Positions 1 to 12,499 of a DNA stretch of 64,000 bases are shown one piece after another. The DNA lies in assembly GCF_921293095.1 (NCBI RefSeq), contig NC_060259.1, positions 29,271,812-29,335,811 of the forward strand. The letters run 5' to 3'. The position numbers and the translations under genes were made by a program. The stretch is from Ischnura elegans. Lineage: Eukaryota; Arthropoda; Insecta; Odonata; Coenagrionidae. Below the pieces are notes generated by a model. The model was not told where the DNA came from, made no database searches, and worked only from the letters and a program-made list of their open reading frames with translations. The stretch's first letter is position 1, and each line of letters starts with the position of its first letter.

Positions 1-33
1 TTTTCGTCATGAAAAATTTTATAATGAGAGCAG

Positions 34-666
34 CAGGGCCGTTTTAAGGTCGTCGTAGGCACTTTCAAAGTCGTAGGCCCACCCCGACTTCATTTTTAAT
101 ATTTTTCAAAACTCCACCCACACTTCTTTGCTATTGGAAATCTAAATGAACTTTCCGCATTGTTAATTATTCTATGCAGTGATGATGTTGTAATTCCGGT
201 GTTACATCACACACTTCGCAGTCGTTTTTTATTGTTAATCGTGTGCTTCTTGTTTCTTAAGAAAATTTAAATTAAGTTTCCTTTTCTGAACTCAAATTGA
301 TAAAAACGTATCTTCGGTCAACGAAGGGACAAACACGACTATCCTCCCTGGCATTACTTTCAATTGAAAAGGATTTGATGAGGGAAATGACATTTGAGGT
401 CGTCATATGTGACTTTCCTGAGACAGAGAGCCGAAAAGTTAACATACTGTAATTTACAGATCTACAGCACCGCAGCTTGACTTGCACAGGTGCTCATCTC
501 ACACGGTTATATGTATATGTAGTTACTTTGAATGAAACATTATTGAATTTTCCTGGCAATTTGAACTTGTTTTCACTTTATGTTCTGGCATTCGTAGGCC
601 CTTGAAAAGTCCGTAGGCCCTAGGCAGAGTGCCTACTGTGCCGTGTGTGTTGATGAAGCGGCCCTG
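34..666. mobile_element. hAT-like MITE
   Basis: Termini CAGGGCCG and CGGCCCTG are inverted. The flanking 8-mers gagagcag and aacagcag match at 6 of 8. Internal GTCGTAGGC and CCGTAGGCCCT motifs near both ends form subterminal repeats. No transposase frame. Confidence 0.55.
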
Positions 667-1072
667 AACAGCAGTGTTCAATATTCGTTAAAAAGGGTAA
701 CAAAAATATGTTCCTGCCATTTTATGACTCATAAAAAAATTCATCGGAGAGGTTGGAATCATCCGAATTCATATTGCTATATAATCTACTTAACACCAAG
801 CCAGCATACTCACTGATATATATAGTGTCTACTTACGTGCTTTCCTAATTCATGCAAGGTTAAGAACCAGTTATCTCTTATATATGAAAAAAACTGACTT
901 AGAATACACAGTGGCATCGTTTGCAGTTATGTTGAGGCGGATATTTGATACGTACGAGGGGCATATGGAAAAATATTCGATGCGACATCTAATCACGAGG
1001 AGAATTTCAAATTTCGCGTATTTGTTTCCATTTAGAATGTCTACCAAACTCCACACGATTAAGGAGTGCAAC

Positions 1073-1412
1073 AAGGCCGTAGCCAGGGTGGGGGGTGAAG
1101 GGGGATTTATCCCCCCCCCGAAATGAAAAAAATTAAATAGATACTTTATGCTCGCTTGGTGCTCACACGACGATATTATTATAGCGGCGCAAGTACATCT
1201 AGTAGTCCAATGCGACTAAAGTCAATATTTATCTAGCTGAGTTGTAGTTGCAGTGTGCGTAGTTGTACTGCAGTGTGTGAAGTAATAGTGCTGTAAATTA
1301 GTGGAGAGGTGAGTGACTTATGAGACCCCTTAGGAACCGCAGAATTGACATCGACACCGAGGAATTAATTCATTTGGTCGCAGCAAAAAAAGCTAGAAGG
1401 TTAAGTTAAATT
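1073..1412 (+). mobile_element. Transposon end with short N-terminal frame
   Basis: Begins with GGCCGTAGCCAGG followed by a G-run, a C-run and GAAATGAAAA, a pattern common at insect DNA-transposon ends. A small frame at 1320-1409 (MRPLRNRRIDIDTEELIHLV..., then stop) follows a good plus-strand donor GAG|GTGAGT at 1312. No other end found. Confidence 0.3.
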
Positions 1413-2897
1413 TTATAATAATATTTTTATATTTTCCTTTAAGGGTTTATAATAAATATGTATATTTAACCGTATACGCTATTTTATTTATCTTATAAAA
1501 ATAATTTTGTTTCTCTACTATTCCATAAACCCCCCGAAAATATTTTCTGGCCTTGGAGTACAATAAACACAAGTGAAATGAAAATATCTTGAGATAAGAT
1601 ACCACAAATCTTCGGTCAGTATCCTCCACTTCGATCTGATTTCTGAAGTCCGTAACACGAGACAAAATATCTTAGCATAAAATAGGGTGATTTTCTATTA
1701 TTTATTTTATTGCCTAAATCGAAAGATTAATACTCCTGGAGAACGTACTTCACGCTTTTAGATTTTTGAACGGCAAAATCTATTAATTGCGATTAAATGA
1801 AAATTGAACATTTTTAAGTGCACGAAAACACGAGGGCTAAATATGAATGCTGGGAAAACCCCGTGTGACGTTGTTCTGGTTCCTGCTTCCGCGTCAAGTG
1901 AGGTGACCTTGGGGCGAGGCTCTGAGCGCTGATACGACGCAGGATGCTGTAGCGGGTACCAGATTACCCTGCTAACTGGTAGCGCTTGGCGTAAACAAAG
2001 ATTATTAATACCTGATCAAACGAAGGAAACTTTGCGAACTTAGGTAATTTTAATAGGTGATAATTAAGAGATGTTTCCCTGAGCTCTGTGCCTCATGCAT
2101 GCATTGGTAATATCAGACCATGTAAAACTCCTATCCTCTCGTGTTGAAACTAGGTCCCTTTGACGTCTCGTGGAGTGGCATCGCATGGGCGCCAATCTGG
2201 TCCTTTTCAAATGAGTATAAAATTAACCATTAACATTCGTCTAAACTGGGAATTCAAAAACCGAATTATTTGTATATTATAAATACACTAATGGTGGGTA
2301 AGGAATCGCAATCAATGCCTTTCGTTTTTTCTGATGAAGGAAACTGTCCCCTATTACGTAATCGGTCTAACTTCCTCGCAACGCTTCCTAAAAAATCGAT
2401 TTTTTTAAACCAATAACACCGATTTATAGCAAAAGGGCGAATCAACTTTGGCTGATTAAATAAATAAATCAATCAATCGCTATTCAGTCTGCTCTCACAC
2501 TCTCCGTCAAAGCCAATGCGTGCATTCCTGGGTTGAACTCTTGCAGCTACAGGAGCTATTAATTCGACCTGCGACTCGATCAAGTAGAAAGTGAACTGTT
2601 TTTTTACATTGCGCTTAACCATGATACCTATCAGATAAATGAATATGGAAAATTTTGATGAGTCCATCTTCTATATTATTTCTACTGTATAGATACCTTT
2701 TTTTTCAACTTATACGCAACCAAACTCTACAAATTTGGTACCAAAATGCACAGAATTTATCAGAAAACATGCGACTGCATATCTCACTTCCTAAATATTG
2801 CTACTGTTTCCTAAAATTGATTTTTTAATGATTAAAAAAAACGGTAAATATTCCTGACGTTAACGGCGCACAAACTGATACATTTGTTCATTTGCAG
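1413..2897. other. No gene recognised
   Basis: AT-rich sequence with short frames on the minus strand only. Around 1860-2000 there is a short GC-richer patch. No splice-bounded frame or repeat family recognised. Confidence 0.4.
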
Positions 2898-2969
2898 CAA
2901 TATCTCGCATTCTTTAAATAACTTTTATCAAAATGCGGCTGATTCCAAATTCAAGTCTCCTGTTGATAC
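2898..2969 (+). CDS. Candidate 72-nt internal exon
   Basis: TTCATTTGCAG|C...GATAC|GTAAGTATT gives strong splice sites. Only one frame is open (starting NISHSLNNFYQNAADSKFK), phase 2-2. No partner exon was identified and no family recognised. Confidence 0.35.
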
Positions 2970-3569
2970 GTAAGTATTAGCTTTCATGTGCGTTTAACAG
3001 AGGATAGTGTAATTACATCCAATGTTGTGTTTAATGAGATCCTCTGGCCTCAATTTGTGCATGAACATTCCAATTAAATTTGTTCATAAGACCCTGCCTT
3101 TTTTCTACATTTTCAAATTAGAAACGCGCCCATCCCTCAGTGGACCTGCATTGAAAAGAGCGGGGTAAGCCCGCTGGGAGCGGGCGCAGCACGTCTTATT
3201 TATACCAACAGCATTGATTACGGAGGTTTACCAACAGAGTGGGGAAATGAATCCGATAGGATTTGAAAGCACGATGAATCCTATGTTTGAAAGTATATAT
3301 ATCAGTAGTTTTTGGTACAGCCGTTTTTATAGCGAAAGCGTTGCAGTCGCCGAATACAGCACTACGCAAAAACTAGCCTCCCTATCGTGTATCGCTTGTC
3401 GCATGTCCTCTCCCCTCGGCGTCGCATTAACGCATTGGCCCACAAAGTTATTTTTCTAAAATATTCATTTCAAAAGTAATTATTCCGGCTAATGAGGTTC
3501 ATTTAAAATTATTTCTGCAATTTTTTAAATCAATAGTTTAAATTATACAGCCGCTCCGATATATCGGAC
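2970..3569. other. No gene recognised
   Basis: Contains an 81-codon frame at 3214-3459 without splice or codon support and a short GC hairpin near 3155-3185 (AGCGGGGTAAGCCCGCT). Confidence 0.35.
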
Positions 3570-3760
3570 CAGGGGCGCAGCCAGGAATCAAGGCTATAGG
3601 GGGGGGGGGGTTTCAGGCGCAACTAATACTGGGGGGGCTTGGGGGTATTGCGTACCCGCCAGGGTAAGCGGGAGGTGCGGAGGCACTCCACCGGAAATAA
3701 ATTAAATGAATGGTTCAAAATGGTGATTTTCACGGCCTTCTGAGGGATATTTTATTAATC
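3570..3760 (+). mobile_element. MITE family member (same family as 15072)
   Basis: Starts CAGGGGCGCAGCCAGG, then an 11-G run, GGCGCAACTAATACTGGGGG and TGGTTCAAAATGGTGATTTT. Each block is shared with 15072-15258. The far end is unclear and may lie near 3880. Confidence 0.5.
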
Positions 3761-4759
3761 CTCACCCAATTCTATAATCAATATTAATCCAATTAAGTAA
3801 AATGGATTTAACTTAAAAATTTCTGTGAGCTCTGGGGAGGGTTTTTATCCCCCAAACCCCCAACTACGCGAGGCACTATGCGACTCTAAGCAAAGTTCTA
3901 AGGGTAATACAGAAGGAATTACGCGGCATTTTGACAAAAGGCGTTCGATTACGCCAATTCACAAGGTGTGATGTCCACAAGGTACAAGGATGTGGTCGTG
4001 GTAAATTTCAAGGTACTTTAGTGGGCCTCCAAAAGGCCCACTCCTAAGTACACGAGACTCAAGCCAGGTGACCAAATTAGTATATGGGCATTTCCATGAA
4101 AATGTCAACTTTTTCACACAAATTAAAATTTAGGCTGGAAATATTTTATCTTCATAAATCAACAGCTAATTGATTGAATTTCAAGAAATTAATGTTTGAA
4201 ATATTATTCACAGCCTTGCTAAAAGTGTTCAAACTATACTTCGTTTAACAGACCTTTGAAGATGTTTAAAATCATTGACTTTGGAGGTTGAACTCGCAGT
4301 AATTCCGTCATATGTTAATTATGGGCTTGTTTAGAAGGTATTTCGATAATTAATTTTGATTATGTACATGAAAATCACCTTCATAAATGTTTCTTGACCA
4401 TGCACAAATTTCTCTGAAGGTAATTCCGTCACAAATGGAATTGCCCATAGAGTATTAGCATCATGTGCAATAGAACGCAATAGCAATACCTTGGAAGGGA
4501 TAGTATGACAAGTATTCTCTTAAATATGACGACCTTTTTTAGTTGTATATATATTCGGTGGCTTGCTGGATAGATTTTCTTTTGCCAAGGCATAGGAAAG
4601 ACTCCATTAAACACTATTCACGGGATAATTAAGAAATTAAAACAAACATCTTCATTGGATTGGAATCACTATAAACTCAAACTAAAAATACACAAAGACC
4701 CGCAATGGAAGATCATTCATCGGATCAAAACAATGTATCAAATTCTATTCTCCGATAGA
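3761..4759. other. No gene recognised
   Basis: Contains a possible MITE end near 3835-3880 (CCCCCAACTACGCGAGGCAC) and otherwise unremarkable AT-rich sequence. Confidence 0.35.
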
Positions 4760-4764
4760 TATGA

Positions 4765-4975
4765 TATGTTATCAGTCACTCATTTTTTATTCGCAAGATG
4801 TTGATTAGTAACTAAGTCTTTTGAGCTTAAAAGAACAAAAAATTCACACAAAAAGGCGCAAAATATAGATATATGTTAAGCCTTCCTAATTTTTATTTCG
4901 CAAAATATTGGTTCGTAACTAAGTCCATCGAACTTAAAAGGACACAAAATGTGCATCATAAAGGTGGATGTAATA
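4765..4975. repeat. Diverged tandem duplication, period about 112 bp
   Basis: TTTTTATTCGCAAGATGTTG...GTAACTAAGTCTTTTGAG near 4788 recurs as TTTTATTTCGCAAAATATTG...GTAACTAAGTCCATCGAA near 4890, each followed by an ACTTAAAAG-like box. Confidence 0.55.
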
Positions 4976-5676
4976 AATTTACGCGCAACTTAACACCATT
5001 ATTTTATGACCGCATTATTGATACAAAATTACCGCGCATGAAATAAGTCGGGAATAAAACATCATTTCAACCTAAAAGTTGGGATTATAAAAAACAACAG
5101 AAAACGCTCACGGTAAAATATTAACCAGATTCCTACATAACGTTGCCTCCATCATATTAATTATATTTTTGACGTGCCACGTATAATCTATGCACACATA
5201 ATTCTTATCTCCTCGCAAATAAAACAATTCACCTTGATTAGTCGTGTTTCTGTGAAGAAATTCCTGAATAGTTTTGTGTGTTGTGTGCTGATGCATGGAT
5301 ATGATTGCGGACACTATGAACGATATGGTTAACGTAAGTAACCAAATTTAAACTCGCAGGAATTTAATTTTTGAGGCAACGTGCAAGAACAAGGTGGACC
5401 TAAAGAAAAATAACTGAGCAAATACCAAATGACGTCCAATTTGTGAAAGAATCAATGATAAAATATGAAAAGTGAGAATGTATTTGATTTTACGCAATCA
5501 CCGCCTATAAAAGTGAACGAAGCAAAAATTGTCGGAACCGTTTTCATTACGATAGTAACCAAACCAAAGGTATCCATGGGCCACAAAACAAATATCTAAA
5601 CAAATTAATAAAGAGAATTGATGTACGATAAATACGGGAGTACCTTTATACGCATATTCCAACTGAAATTACAACT
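4976..5676. other. Short frames with splice-like signals, no clear gene
   Basis: Minus-strand frame 5108-5314 (LRGDKNYVCIDYTWHVKN) looks protein-like but lacks a good donor. A strong plus-strand donor GTTAAC|GTAAGTAAC sits at 5331 without a convincing exon. Undecided. Confidence 0.25.
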
Positions 5677-6090
5677 CATCTGTCACTCACACAGGCAATA
5701 TATCACGACAAAGAATTTATAGAAGAAATTAACTATTTAAAAAAATGACGATTGTGAACTTCATACGTAAAAGTTTTTGTGGTATGACTTATATGCACTT
5801 CGAACTATAGAAAGAAAAATGAAGACATGTTTGAAAATGAAGTTATGTTTGCAGTCATGGCATCTACACCAAAACAACCTTTAAAAGTTCAACACACAAA
5901 GACCTAAACCCACCAGTCTTTGGAACCAGCAAAGATTCCCGAAGACTTAAATCCAGTCGATTAACTGTGAAGGTCAGCGTTTCTCTATCACAGAGGTGTA
6001 AGCAACCAAGTTAGAATAATTTGATCGTATTTACAACGATATTTTGCAGTCCATTGTGTTTTATTTTCTTATTACGCAGGCGATAAAAAA
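5677..6090 (+). repeat. Segmental duplication, copy 1
   Basis: Shares order and motifs with 6717-7140, including AAAAAAATGACGATTG, CATACGTAAAAGT, GCAGTTATGTTTG-like and GAAGGTCA blocks. The two copies flank the LINE relic at 6124-6590. Confidence 0.55.
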
Positions 6091-6123
6091 GGGGGCAAGT
6101 CGTGTGGAATTTATATAAGAAAT

Positions 6124-6590
6124 ATTTGAGGCAGAGCCCTGAAGAAATTAGGATTTGTCAACCGTATTGTGGGAATATTTTCGGATGAGAAAGTAAAAGA
6201 AAGGTGCTATTTCGCATTCTTCCGACCGCGCCTTGAATATGCAGCGAAATCAAATGGGATCGGTTGCAGAAAGACTAAATCCGCGAACTGAATAAAATAT
6301 AAAGGATATCAACGCATTTCGTCAAAAACTGCTACGGGCGTACAGACAGCGTTATTCAGATGTTAAGCGAATTAGGCTGGGAACCGCTGGAGACTCGGAG
6401 GCTGCGCGCTAGGCTTAGATTGCTTGAACAATTGAGAATGGATATCTTTAAGAGCGACACGGAGAACATAATATTAGAGCCCCATTGTATTTCCAGGTCC
6501 GATAGGAGCGATAAATTAAGAGAGACGTTTTGCCGAACGGATAGATATGGTAACTCATTTTTCTCACGAACCATTAAGAATTTTAATTAA
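6124..6590 (+). pseudogene. LINE reverse-transcriptase C-terminus relic
   Basis: Reads in shifting frames ALKKLGFVNRIVG, DEKVKERCYFAFFRPRLEYAAKS, then after a frameshift FVKNCYGR, LSELGWEPLETRRLRARLRL, TDRYGNSFFSRTIK. LGF.KR, LV/FRPRLEYA, L...RR..ARL and R.D.Y.NSFFPRTI are the classical end of Jockey/CR1-type LINE ORF2. It has at least one frameshift and an in-frame stop. The remainder of the element is absent. Confidence 0.8.
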
Positions 6591-6716
6591 GGCTAGTCAT
6601 AATTTCGCCGCAGTATTTTCTTTGTTTGTGTAAACGGCTGGTGTCCTAACACCCCCTGCCACACGCCTTTTTTGCATAACAAAAGAAAGAATAATAGTCC
6701 AAGAGAAAGGAAAATT

Positions 6717-7140
6717 CGTCTGTCACTTACTGAGACTGTACCTCTTCATGCAGAGTACTACAGATGTAATAATTTGTAGAAAAAGAAAAAAATGACGATT
6801 GAGAATTCCATACGTAAAAGTGTTTGCGATAGAAATGAGATTCACATCCAACAATGAGTCAAAAAACTAAATAAATAGTTGAAAATGCAGTTATGTTTGG
6901 AGTCATGTCTGCATCAACAAGGTCGACCTTCAAATGAAGAAGAACCTAAACTAACCAGTGTTTTCAATCGGCGAAGCTTTGCGAAATACTAAAATTCAAG
7001 CCAAGAAATCTGAAGGTCATCGTCTCTTTCTTTCGTAAAGTAGTGAGCAGCCCAGTTATCTTCACTCAATCGTACTCTCAACCATATATTTTGCTTAACA
7101 TTATGTTGCCTTTTTTATTGCGGAGGCAATTAACTCCAAA
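6717..7140 (+). repeat. Segmental duplication, copy 2
   Basis: Diverged partner of 5677-6090, about 1.04 kb away. Indels are common and no frame is shared, so it is non-coding repeat or element sequence. Confidence 0.55.
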
Positions 7141-8080
7141 TCTGGAATTTACGACGAAAGAATGCCCGTTAGAATGACTTGGTAAAAATATAAAGTGACG
7201 GTAGGTGTCTCGCAGTGTAAATGAAAACAGCTGGATAGGTTGTTTGGGAGTTAACCTTGTATATCTATAGCAAGGATCTCTTAATGCCAAAGATTATTTA
7301 ACTGATTTAATAACAGAATGCATTCGGAAGAAGTAAAAGTTATGTTAGGAGACTTCGCCATGATTTCAAACATACACTAGAGATCGACGCAAGAACATAT
7401 GAAAAGGTAATTCCTTTGTGAAGAAGGGAGTTCATTAAAGGCTTATGAGTAGGTTTTCAGTAAATGCCAACTAGACAAGACTATTTAAATTACTTAATCA
7501 CTATTTAAAATATTATCGAATAACAGCAGGCGAATCAATATGTAGCATTGAGGCATAAACGTGTTAAATGTCACCAAGGAAACAATCCACTGTTCCCAAA
7601 TAATGCCAACAGCGAAATGAATAAGGCCAATCCTTCACCAAATGCAAACACACCCAGAAGATCACTCATAAAGCCCATTCATAAGACGCTAATATCAATG
7701 GCGAATACTCAATTGTAGGTACAGTTTCAGAAGCCACTAATTGGTAAAATGATTAATTTTGAAACGAGTAAACTCTGCAACGGGAAATTGAAAAAAATCC
7801 GTCACCTTCATCTTGAGATCTACACAAAAAAATCAAATCGCATAAAACGATCTATCGATCTGATTTTGTATTTTCCCTGCAATGGTGCTAACAATTCCAT
7901 TCACGGAGGAACAAGCCAAAAAAAATAAAATCTTCAATTCGTATATGAAAGCATATAATCCCGTGCAAATAAAAAACAATTTCTTCAATTTCAAGTAAAT
8001 ATTAGCACACCAATGGCAACTTTTTGGCATATAACATAATGAAATAATGTATAAAATAGTAAAAAATGAAATCCACTTAC
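7141..8080. other. No gene recognised
   Basis: AT-rich. Frames of 70-128 codons on the minus strand are low-complexity and hydrophobic without supporting signals, apart from the exon at 8081. Confidence 0.35.
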
Positions 8081-8152
8081 CATTTCTCCCCTCCGGATAT
8101 CCCTCCGACGTAATACGCATAATTCCCAGAATTTCTATACGGAAACAATTTA
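8081..8152 (-). CDS. Candidate 72-nt internal exon
   Basis: CTTATTATTTTCAG|T...GAGAAATG|GTAAGTGG on the minus strand. In phase 2-2 it reads LFPYRNSGNYAYYVGGISGG; a second frame is also open. It could follow the non-coding first exon proposed near 9358. Family unknown. Confidence 0.35.
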
Positions 8153-9357
8153 CTGAAAATAATAAGAAATAAACACATATTAACATAATGCTATCATCAA
8201 GCAGAAACCAAGAGTACAAAATACGAAGTATTAAATATTATCGAAGCAACGTCCGGCTATGGTGAACACGGAAAAATTTATATCGGAAATTAAAAATTAG
8301 TGAAAAATGATAATTAATCCACTTAATTATTCAATTCAATTTTTATTAATTGCAACAGTCGTGTGATTCAACGGTAAAGATGAGAAAGTTAGCGAAGAAG
8401 TATTTTGTCGGTTGCTTTCGGACGAAATATCCGGATAACTGTGACAAATTTAAGCGATCACAAATGCTTGCCGACGACACAAAGGAGAGAGACGCCTACT
8501 TCAAATATCAACACGAAATATTAAGGAATGAATCCAGTGAGATATCCACGCAACATCTTGTGACTGAAAACATCTGGGTGTAGCAGTCGGCGGTCAAATG
8601 GGGCAGCCTTGCGAGAATTCCATCACCTCGGTGACAAGCCCCACAGAACTCGGAATATTCTTGCGGCAATAGCTACGAAGACGGGAATGCTATATAATAA
8701 TAATCGCTTAAACCATACCATGGGGGACGCATTCCTTCATGTAAACTATTCTCAAAACCTCTTAAAGAAATCACCGGAGTAGTAAGAACGTATAGCCTTG
8801 GGGAAAAGCACTTCGTAAGCAATTCACATACGATCGAAATCAGGGCTAATCAATCAGAATCCGCCTTAGTGAAAATAAGATCGCAATATGATCGCTGCAA
8901 CGTACTATTTACGAACATCTGATATGCGAGACATTCTGACGACATTACCTAAACTAGATAACTAGAGATCGAACTCAATTTATGAACAATTTAAACTCGC
9001 AATAACTCTCGAAGTCGTGAAAGCGAAAAAGCGGTAATGAATAGGGGACGAATTGAAAATCGAAAATAGAGAATATATCCCTAATAAAGTCCTATCGTTT
9101 GGCAGGAACAATGGACACACAGAAATCACTAGCGAATATATCACAATTACGCTACCTTCAAACCTTTGAGGTTCTTTGCATAGGGTAATAAAAATAATCA
9201 AAGGCGGGATAAATCACAATGAAGCACAGAAACTCATGAATTATTATAAGCACTAATAAAAGTAGATTCACTGATATATTAAACAATAAAATGTTATAGC
9301 AATGACATATGTATGACACGATAAAAACGTAAACTTATAAATGGCTTGCTTACTTAC
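8153..9357. other. No clear gene; one charged open frame
   Basis: A plus-strand frame 8350-8583 (KMRKLAKKYFVGCFRTKYPD) is protein-like and Lys-rich but matches no family I know and lacks splice support. Confidence 0.25.
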
Positions 9358-9444
9358 GTCTTAACTCCACGGCGGTGAGCAGGAAACTGATAGGAGCTCC
9401 GCGGGTGCGATTCGTCACCTGAGTGAAGGACGTTTATGACGTCA
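9358..9444 (-). promoter_or_regulatory. Candidate promoter and first exon with CRE palindrome
   Basis: A perfect TGACGTCA lies at 9437-9444. About 50 bp downstream on the minus strand is an initiator-like ATCAGTTTC (around 9383-9391), in a CpG-bearing stretch ending GAC|GTAAGTA at 9358. Together they suggest a short non-coding first exon of a leftward gene. A pattern call only. Confidence 0.3.
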
Positions 9445-10610
9445 TGAAAATTTGAGTCTGATTTATTTCGTTAAAAAATAAAAAAGAGTATCAGTGTACA
9501 GATAATAAATGATATTCAATTTAAATTAATTTTAAAATGTAATATTTTTAAATAAAATCGTTTAAAATAATTTTAAAAACTATTACGCCACTTTTTGATC
9601 AACGCTTTCTAACACCGATTGCCTTTTGTTTTCCTGACGTCACGTCTGCTTTCTTTGCGATGCGGAACAAAATCGTCCGTCTCAGAATCTGGGCCCTTTC
9701 GACTCTCCGACGGTTTTTAAACGCTCTATTCAACTCCTCATTCCATTTTCAAATCCTTCCCACCTCCCTGACTTTCCTCCCCCACCCACAACTCAACGGT
9801 CTTCTTAACCGTCATCACACCATATGACTCGTTGTGTCATTTCAAACTGCTTGCTCACTGATAGCGTAACATTGTCTACATCAACGGACAACTGTTTCCA
9901 ACTCCATTGACGTCTGTATGACAACCCAATGGATACGCGGATGCAGAATCGTGATTATTTTACGTACACGTAGAGTTTGCTGGAGAAATTTAAAAACAGT
10001 GAAATAACGTGCGCATGCGAGGTCAGAGTTGGAAGAAAACCTGGTGCAAACAGCGGCTTGCTGGGACGACATTAACGTGATTTAAAAACTTTGGGTACGT
10101 GAGTAAAATATTATTAATGTGTATTATTATTATGGTTGCCATCGTATAATATGCATTCCATTGCTTGATTCGTCGTTGTTTGGCAAATTGCCAATCTAAA
10201 TACATCAATACGGTCAACTGTTGGCATTATATGGTTCATTTTGCTGCACTTTTTGACGTGACATGTCATCACAAATATCTGGCCGCCCTACATTTTATCT
10301 GCGGGAAAATCGGTTCCTCTTTCATTGGCATTTCTCTCTAAAGGCATCTTTCAACGGTACATTAACACGAACGAGGTAATGTGCGAATGCATGAACGAAT
10401 TCGGTCGATATGTACGGAACATTCACGAATTAATGAACCAAATTAGAACAGGTTCTTCATTCAGTACATGCATTCGTTTAAGTTGGGTGTTTATCCGGTG
10501 CACTTTCGTGTTCATTCACGCGTTCAAATACATTCAGACGTTAAGTCGTAATGGTTGATGTTCCGTGAAAACAGGCTGTACGTGTCGGTCTCTTGTGTGC
10601 ATTTATACAG
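9445..10610. other. No gene recognised
   Basis: Pyrimidine-rich stretch at 9700-9800. A 77-codon frame at 10325-10558 overlaps imperfect inverted repeats built on TTCATTCA and GCATGAACGAAT motifs. Confidence 0.3.
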
Positions 10611-10709
10611 GTAAATTCTTCATCGCCGTTTTTTCCGGGAAATGATCCTAAGGTTGATCTGCTTTACTGCCTACAGAGAATTGGGAGTACAGAATCAGCT
10701 GTTAAAGTG
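10611..10709 (+). CDS. Candidate 99-nt internal exon
   Basis: Acceptor TGCATTTATACAG and donor GTG|GTATGTCC bound exactly 33 codons in phase 0-0. The reading (SSPFFPGNDPKVDLLYCLQR) is balanced, with a Cys and Trp-free core. An inner acceptor CTGCCTACAG at 10676 could give a 33-nt microexon instead. No neighbouring exon was identified. Confidence 0.35.
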
Positions 10710-11075
10710 GTATGTCCTCTCCATGTTTACTTCTATCCATAGCAACCTCCCGTTTGAGGAAACGTTTGCGAGATCGATGACATTATAATTAAATTCTCGT
10801 AAATCCCCACAAATATAGTTCTATGCCCCAACGCAACAATTCAATGCCGCACTATAAGCTGCTGTGTCATTACACATCCCTCATTAATATTCCATAAACT
10901 TATCGAGTTGCATTGGATGGATTATCGATATTGTTTTTTTACAATTCAGTCCCATAATATATTACAAGTACTTTATTCAATTTCTCGGATTACCTTCCTG
11001 TATCTCAGTAATATTTATTCCATGTAAAAAAGGTGGTCACTTGTTGACATCTTAGATTACCATTACTTTATTTAA

Positions 11076-11254
11076 TCATCTTATGAATATATTTCTAGCA
11101 ATTGATGTAGATAACGAAAATTCTATAAAATTCAATCCAGCTACCGGTTTCATGCAAGGTCTAATACTTATATCTATTTTTCTTTGGAGTAATTTTTCAG
11201 TGATGCTGTACCAATCTTTTTCCTGGGCATTGATCCTGGTGTTGGTCTGGGCTG
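11076..11254 (-). CDS. Candidate terminal exon, unidentified
   Basis: Acceptor CTTATTTCTCATATCCGTGACAG, then AQTNTRINAQEKDWYSITEK and later LLQRKIDISIRPCMKP, ending at TGA (11076). The ITEKLLQ...IRP spacing faintly recalls the start of Cys-loop channel subunits, but that is weak. A 91-codon plus-strand frame overlaps it. Confidence 0.25.
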
Positions 11255-11354
11255 CTGTCACGGATATGAGAAATAAGCAAGGAAAAATACGGTGTTCACA
11301 TTTGGTACGAGCATGGCATCGGAGCAGAAATTCAGGGGAAATAATTGTAAACAC

Positions 11355-12171
11355 ATGAGTGAAGAAAATGGAATTTTCATTTGAAATTGCAATCTACACA
11401 AGGGTGCCAACCCCCCAAACCCCATAGCTGTACTACAACTCACCCTCACTGACGACCAAATCCTGCGAAAACAGATGCGACTAACCCTTCACCAGTATTC
11501 CTATCTAAGCGTCTACTTTCAAATAAAAAAGGTTTCGTCTTCTTTCTCGACATCACTTACACAAAGTCTCCTTGTCAGAAAAATACGTTATTTTTTTTTA
11601 ATCATTCGTTTATCTATAATCGTTTTCTCTCATTGTAGGGGTTCTCCTCCCCCCAGACCCTCTTCCCCCTGAAAAAGGCTTCTCGCCTTTTCCGGTCACT
11701 CCGCCAGCTTTTATAATTATTGTTAGACCCTATGACGCAACAGATTACCTGCCTCCATTGTTGAGATAAAAATTCACGAAATAGCGAAATTGCACGATTT
11801 GGCCAGAATTGCTCCTATTGGACTGAAAATCGGATTATCTCGACGCATCACTTGGTCTGGAATCGAAATATTACGTTAGAAAACGATTTTGTTGACTATC
11901 AAAAATTATAGGCAGGGGTAGAAAACAATATTATAGATAGAAAGTGTAGTGTTTTCATAATTTATCCCAGGGTTTGAGACCATTTCGGAGGGAAGCGATT
12001 CGACGACTTTTTTGGTATATTGTCTCGTTCACTCCAAAACATTTCTATGAATCGGTCAGTCAGTGGTCGGAAGTGCGTTTTGCTGTATATTGATTACCCT
12101 GTAGCCGTTTCGTCAGGCATATCCTAGGCAACTACGGGGTTCCCGAGGTTGGGAAAAGGAAATGACATTTG
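11355..12171. other. Degraded repeats
   Basis: C-rich and G-rich patches at 11405-11425 and 11640-11690 look like MITE ends. 11930-12110 resembles 13075-13200 (shared GATAGAAA, TTTCGGA.GGG, CACTCCAAAACATT-like blocks), probably a SINE body. Confidence 0.35.
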
Positions 12172-12425
12172 CGTAGCTACGAGGAAGGTTTAGGGGGTCC
12201 GGAACCCCCCCGAAAAATAAGAAAATAATTACTTTGCTGAATAAAATATATAAAGATATTGGAAAATCATGAATTAACAAAATTTTCTATGAAAAATGAA
12301 GTTTTTTCGATTATGATAAGTGTTAAAATTAGTTGTACACCATCTACTTATCACCCTGTTATTAATTTTTTCAAACTTTCCCACCTAGTTTTGGACCCCC
12401 TCCGAACAAAATTTCTGGCTAATTT
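12172..12425. mobile_element. MITE-like segment
   Basis: GCGTAGCTACGAGG...GGGGGTCCGGAACCCCCCCG at one end and TTTTGGACCCCCTCCGAAC...TGGCTAATTTAC in reverse at the other. No clear target duplication. Confidence 0.35.
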
Positions 12426-12499
12426 ACTTTAATAGCTTATGGAGAAACAAAAACCAAGTGCCTACTGACCCACAATATTTTTATTTCTTGCTTTCAACT

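Noticed and set aside
11076..11254. Cys-loop ion channel exon
   Set aside because: Only a faint spacing similarity (LLQ...IRP); no Cys-loop or membrane segments nearby. Kept as an unidentified candidate exon.
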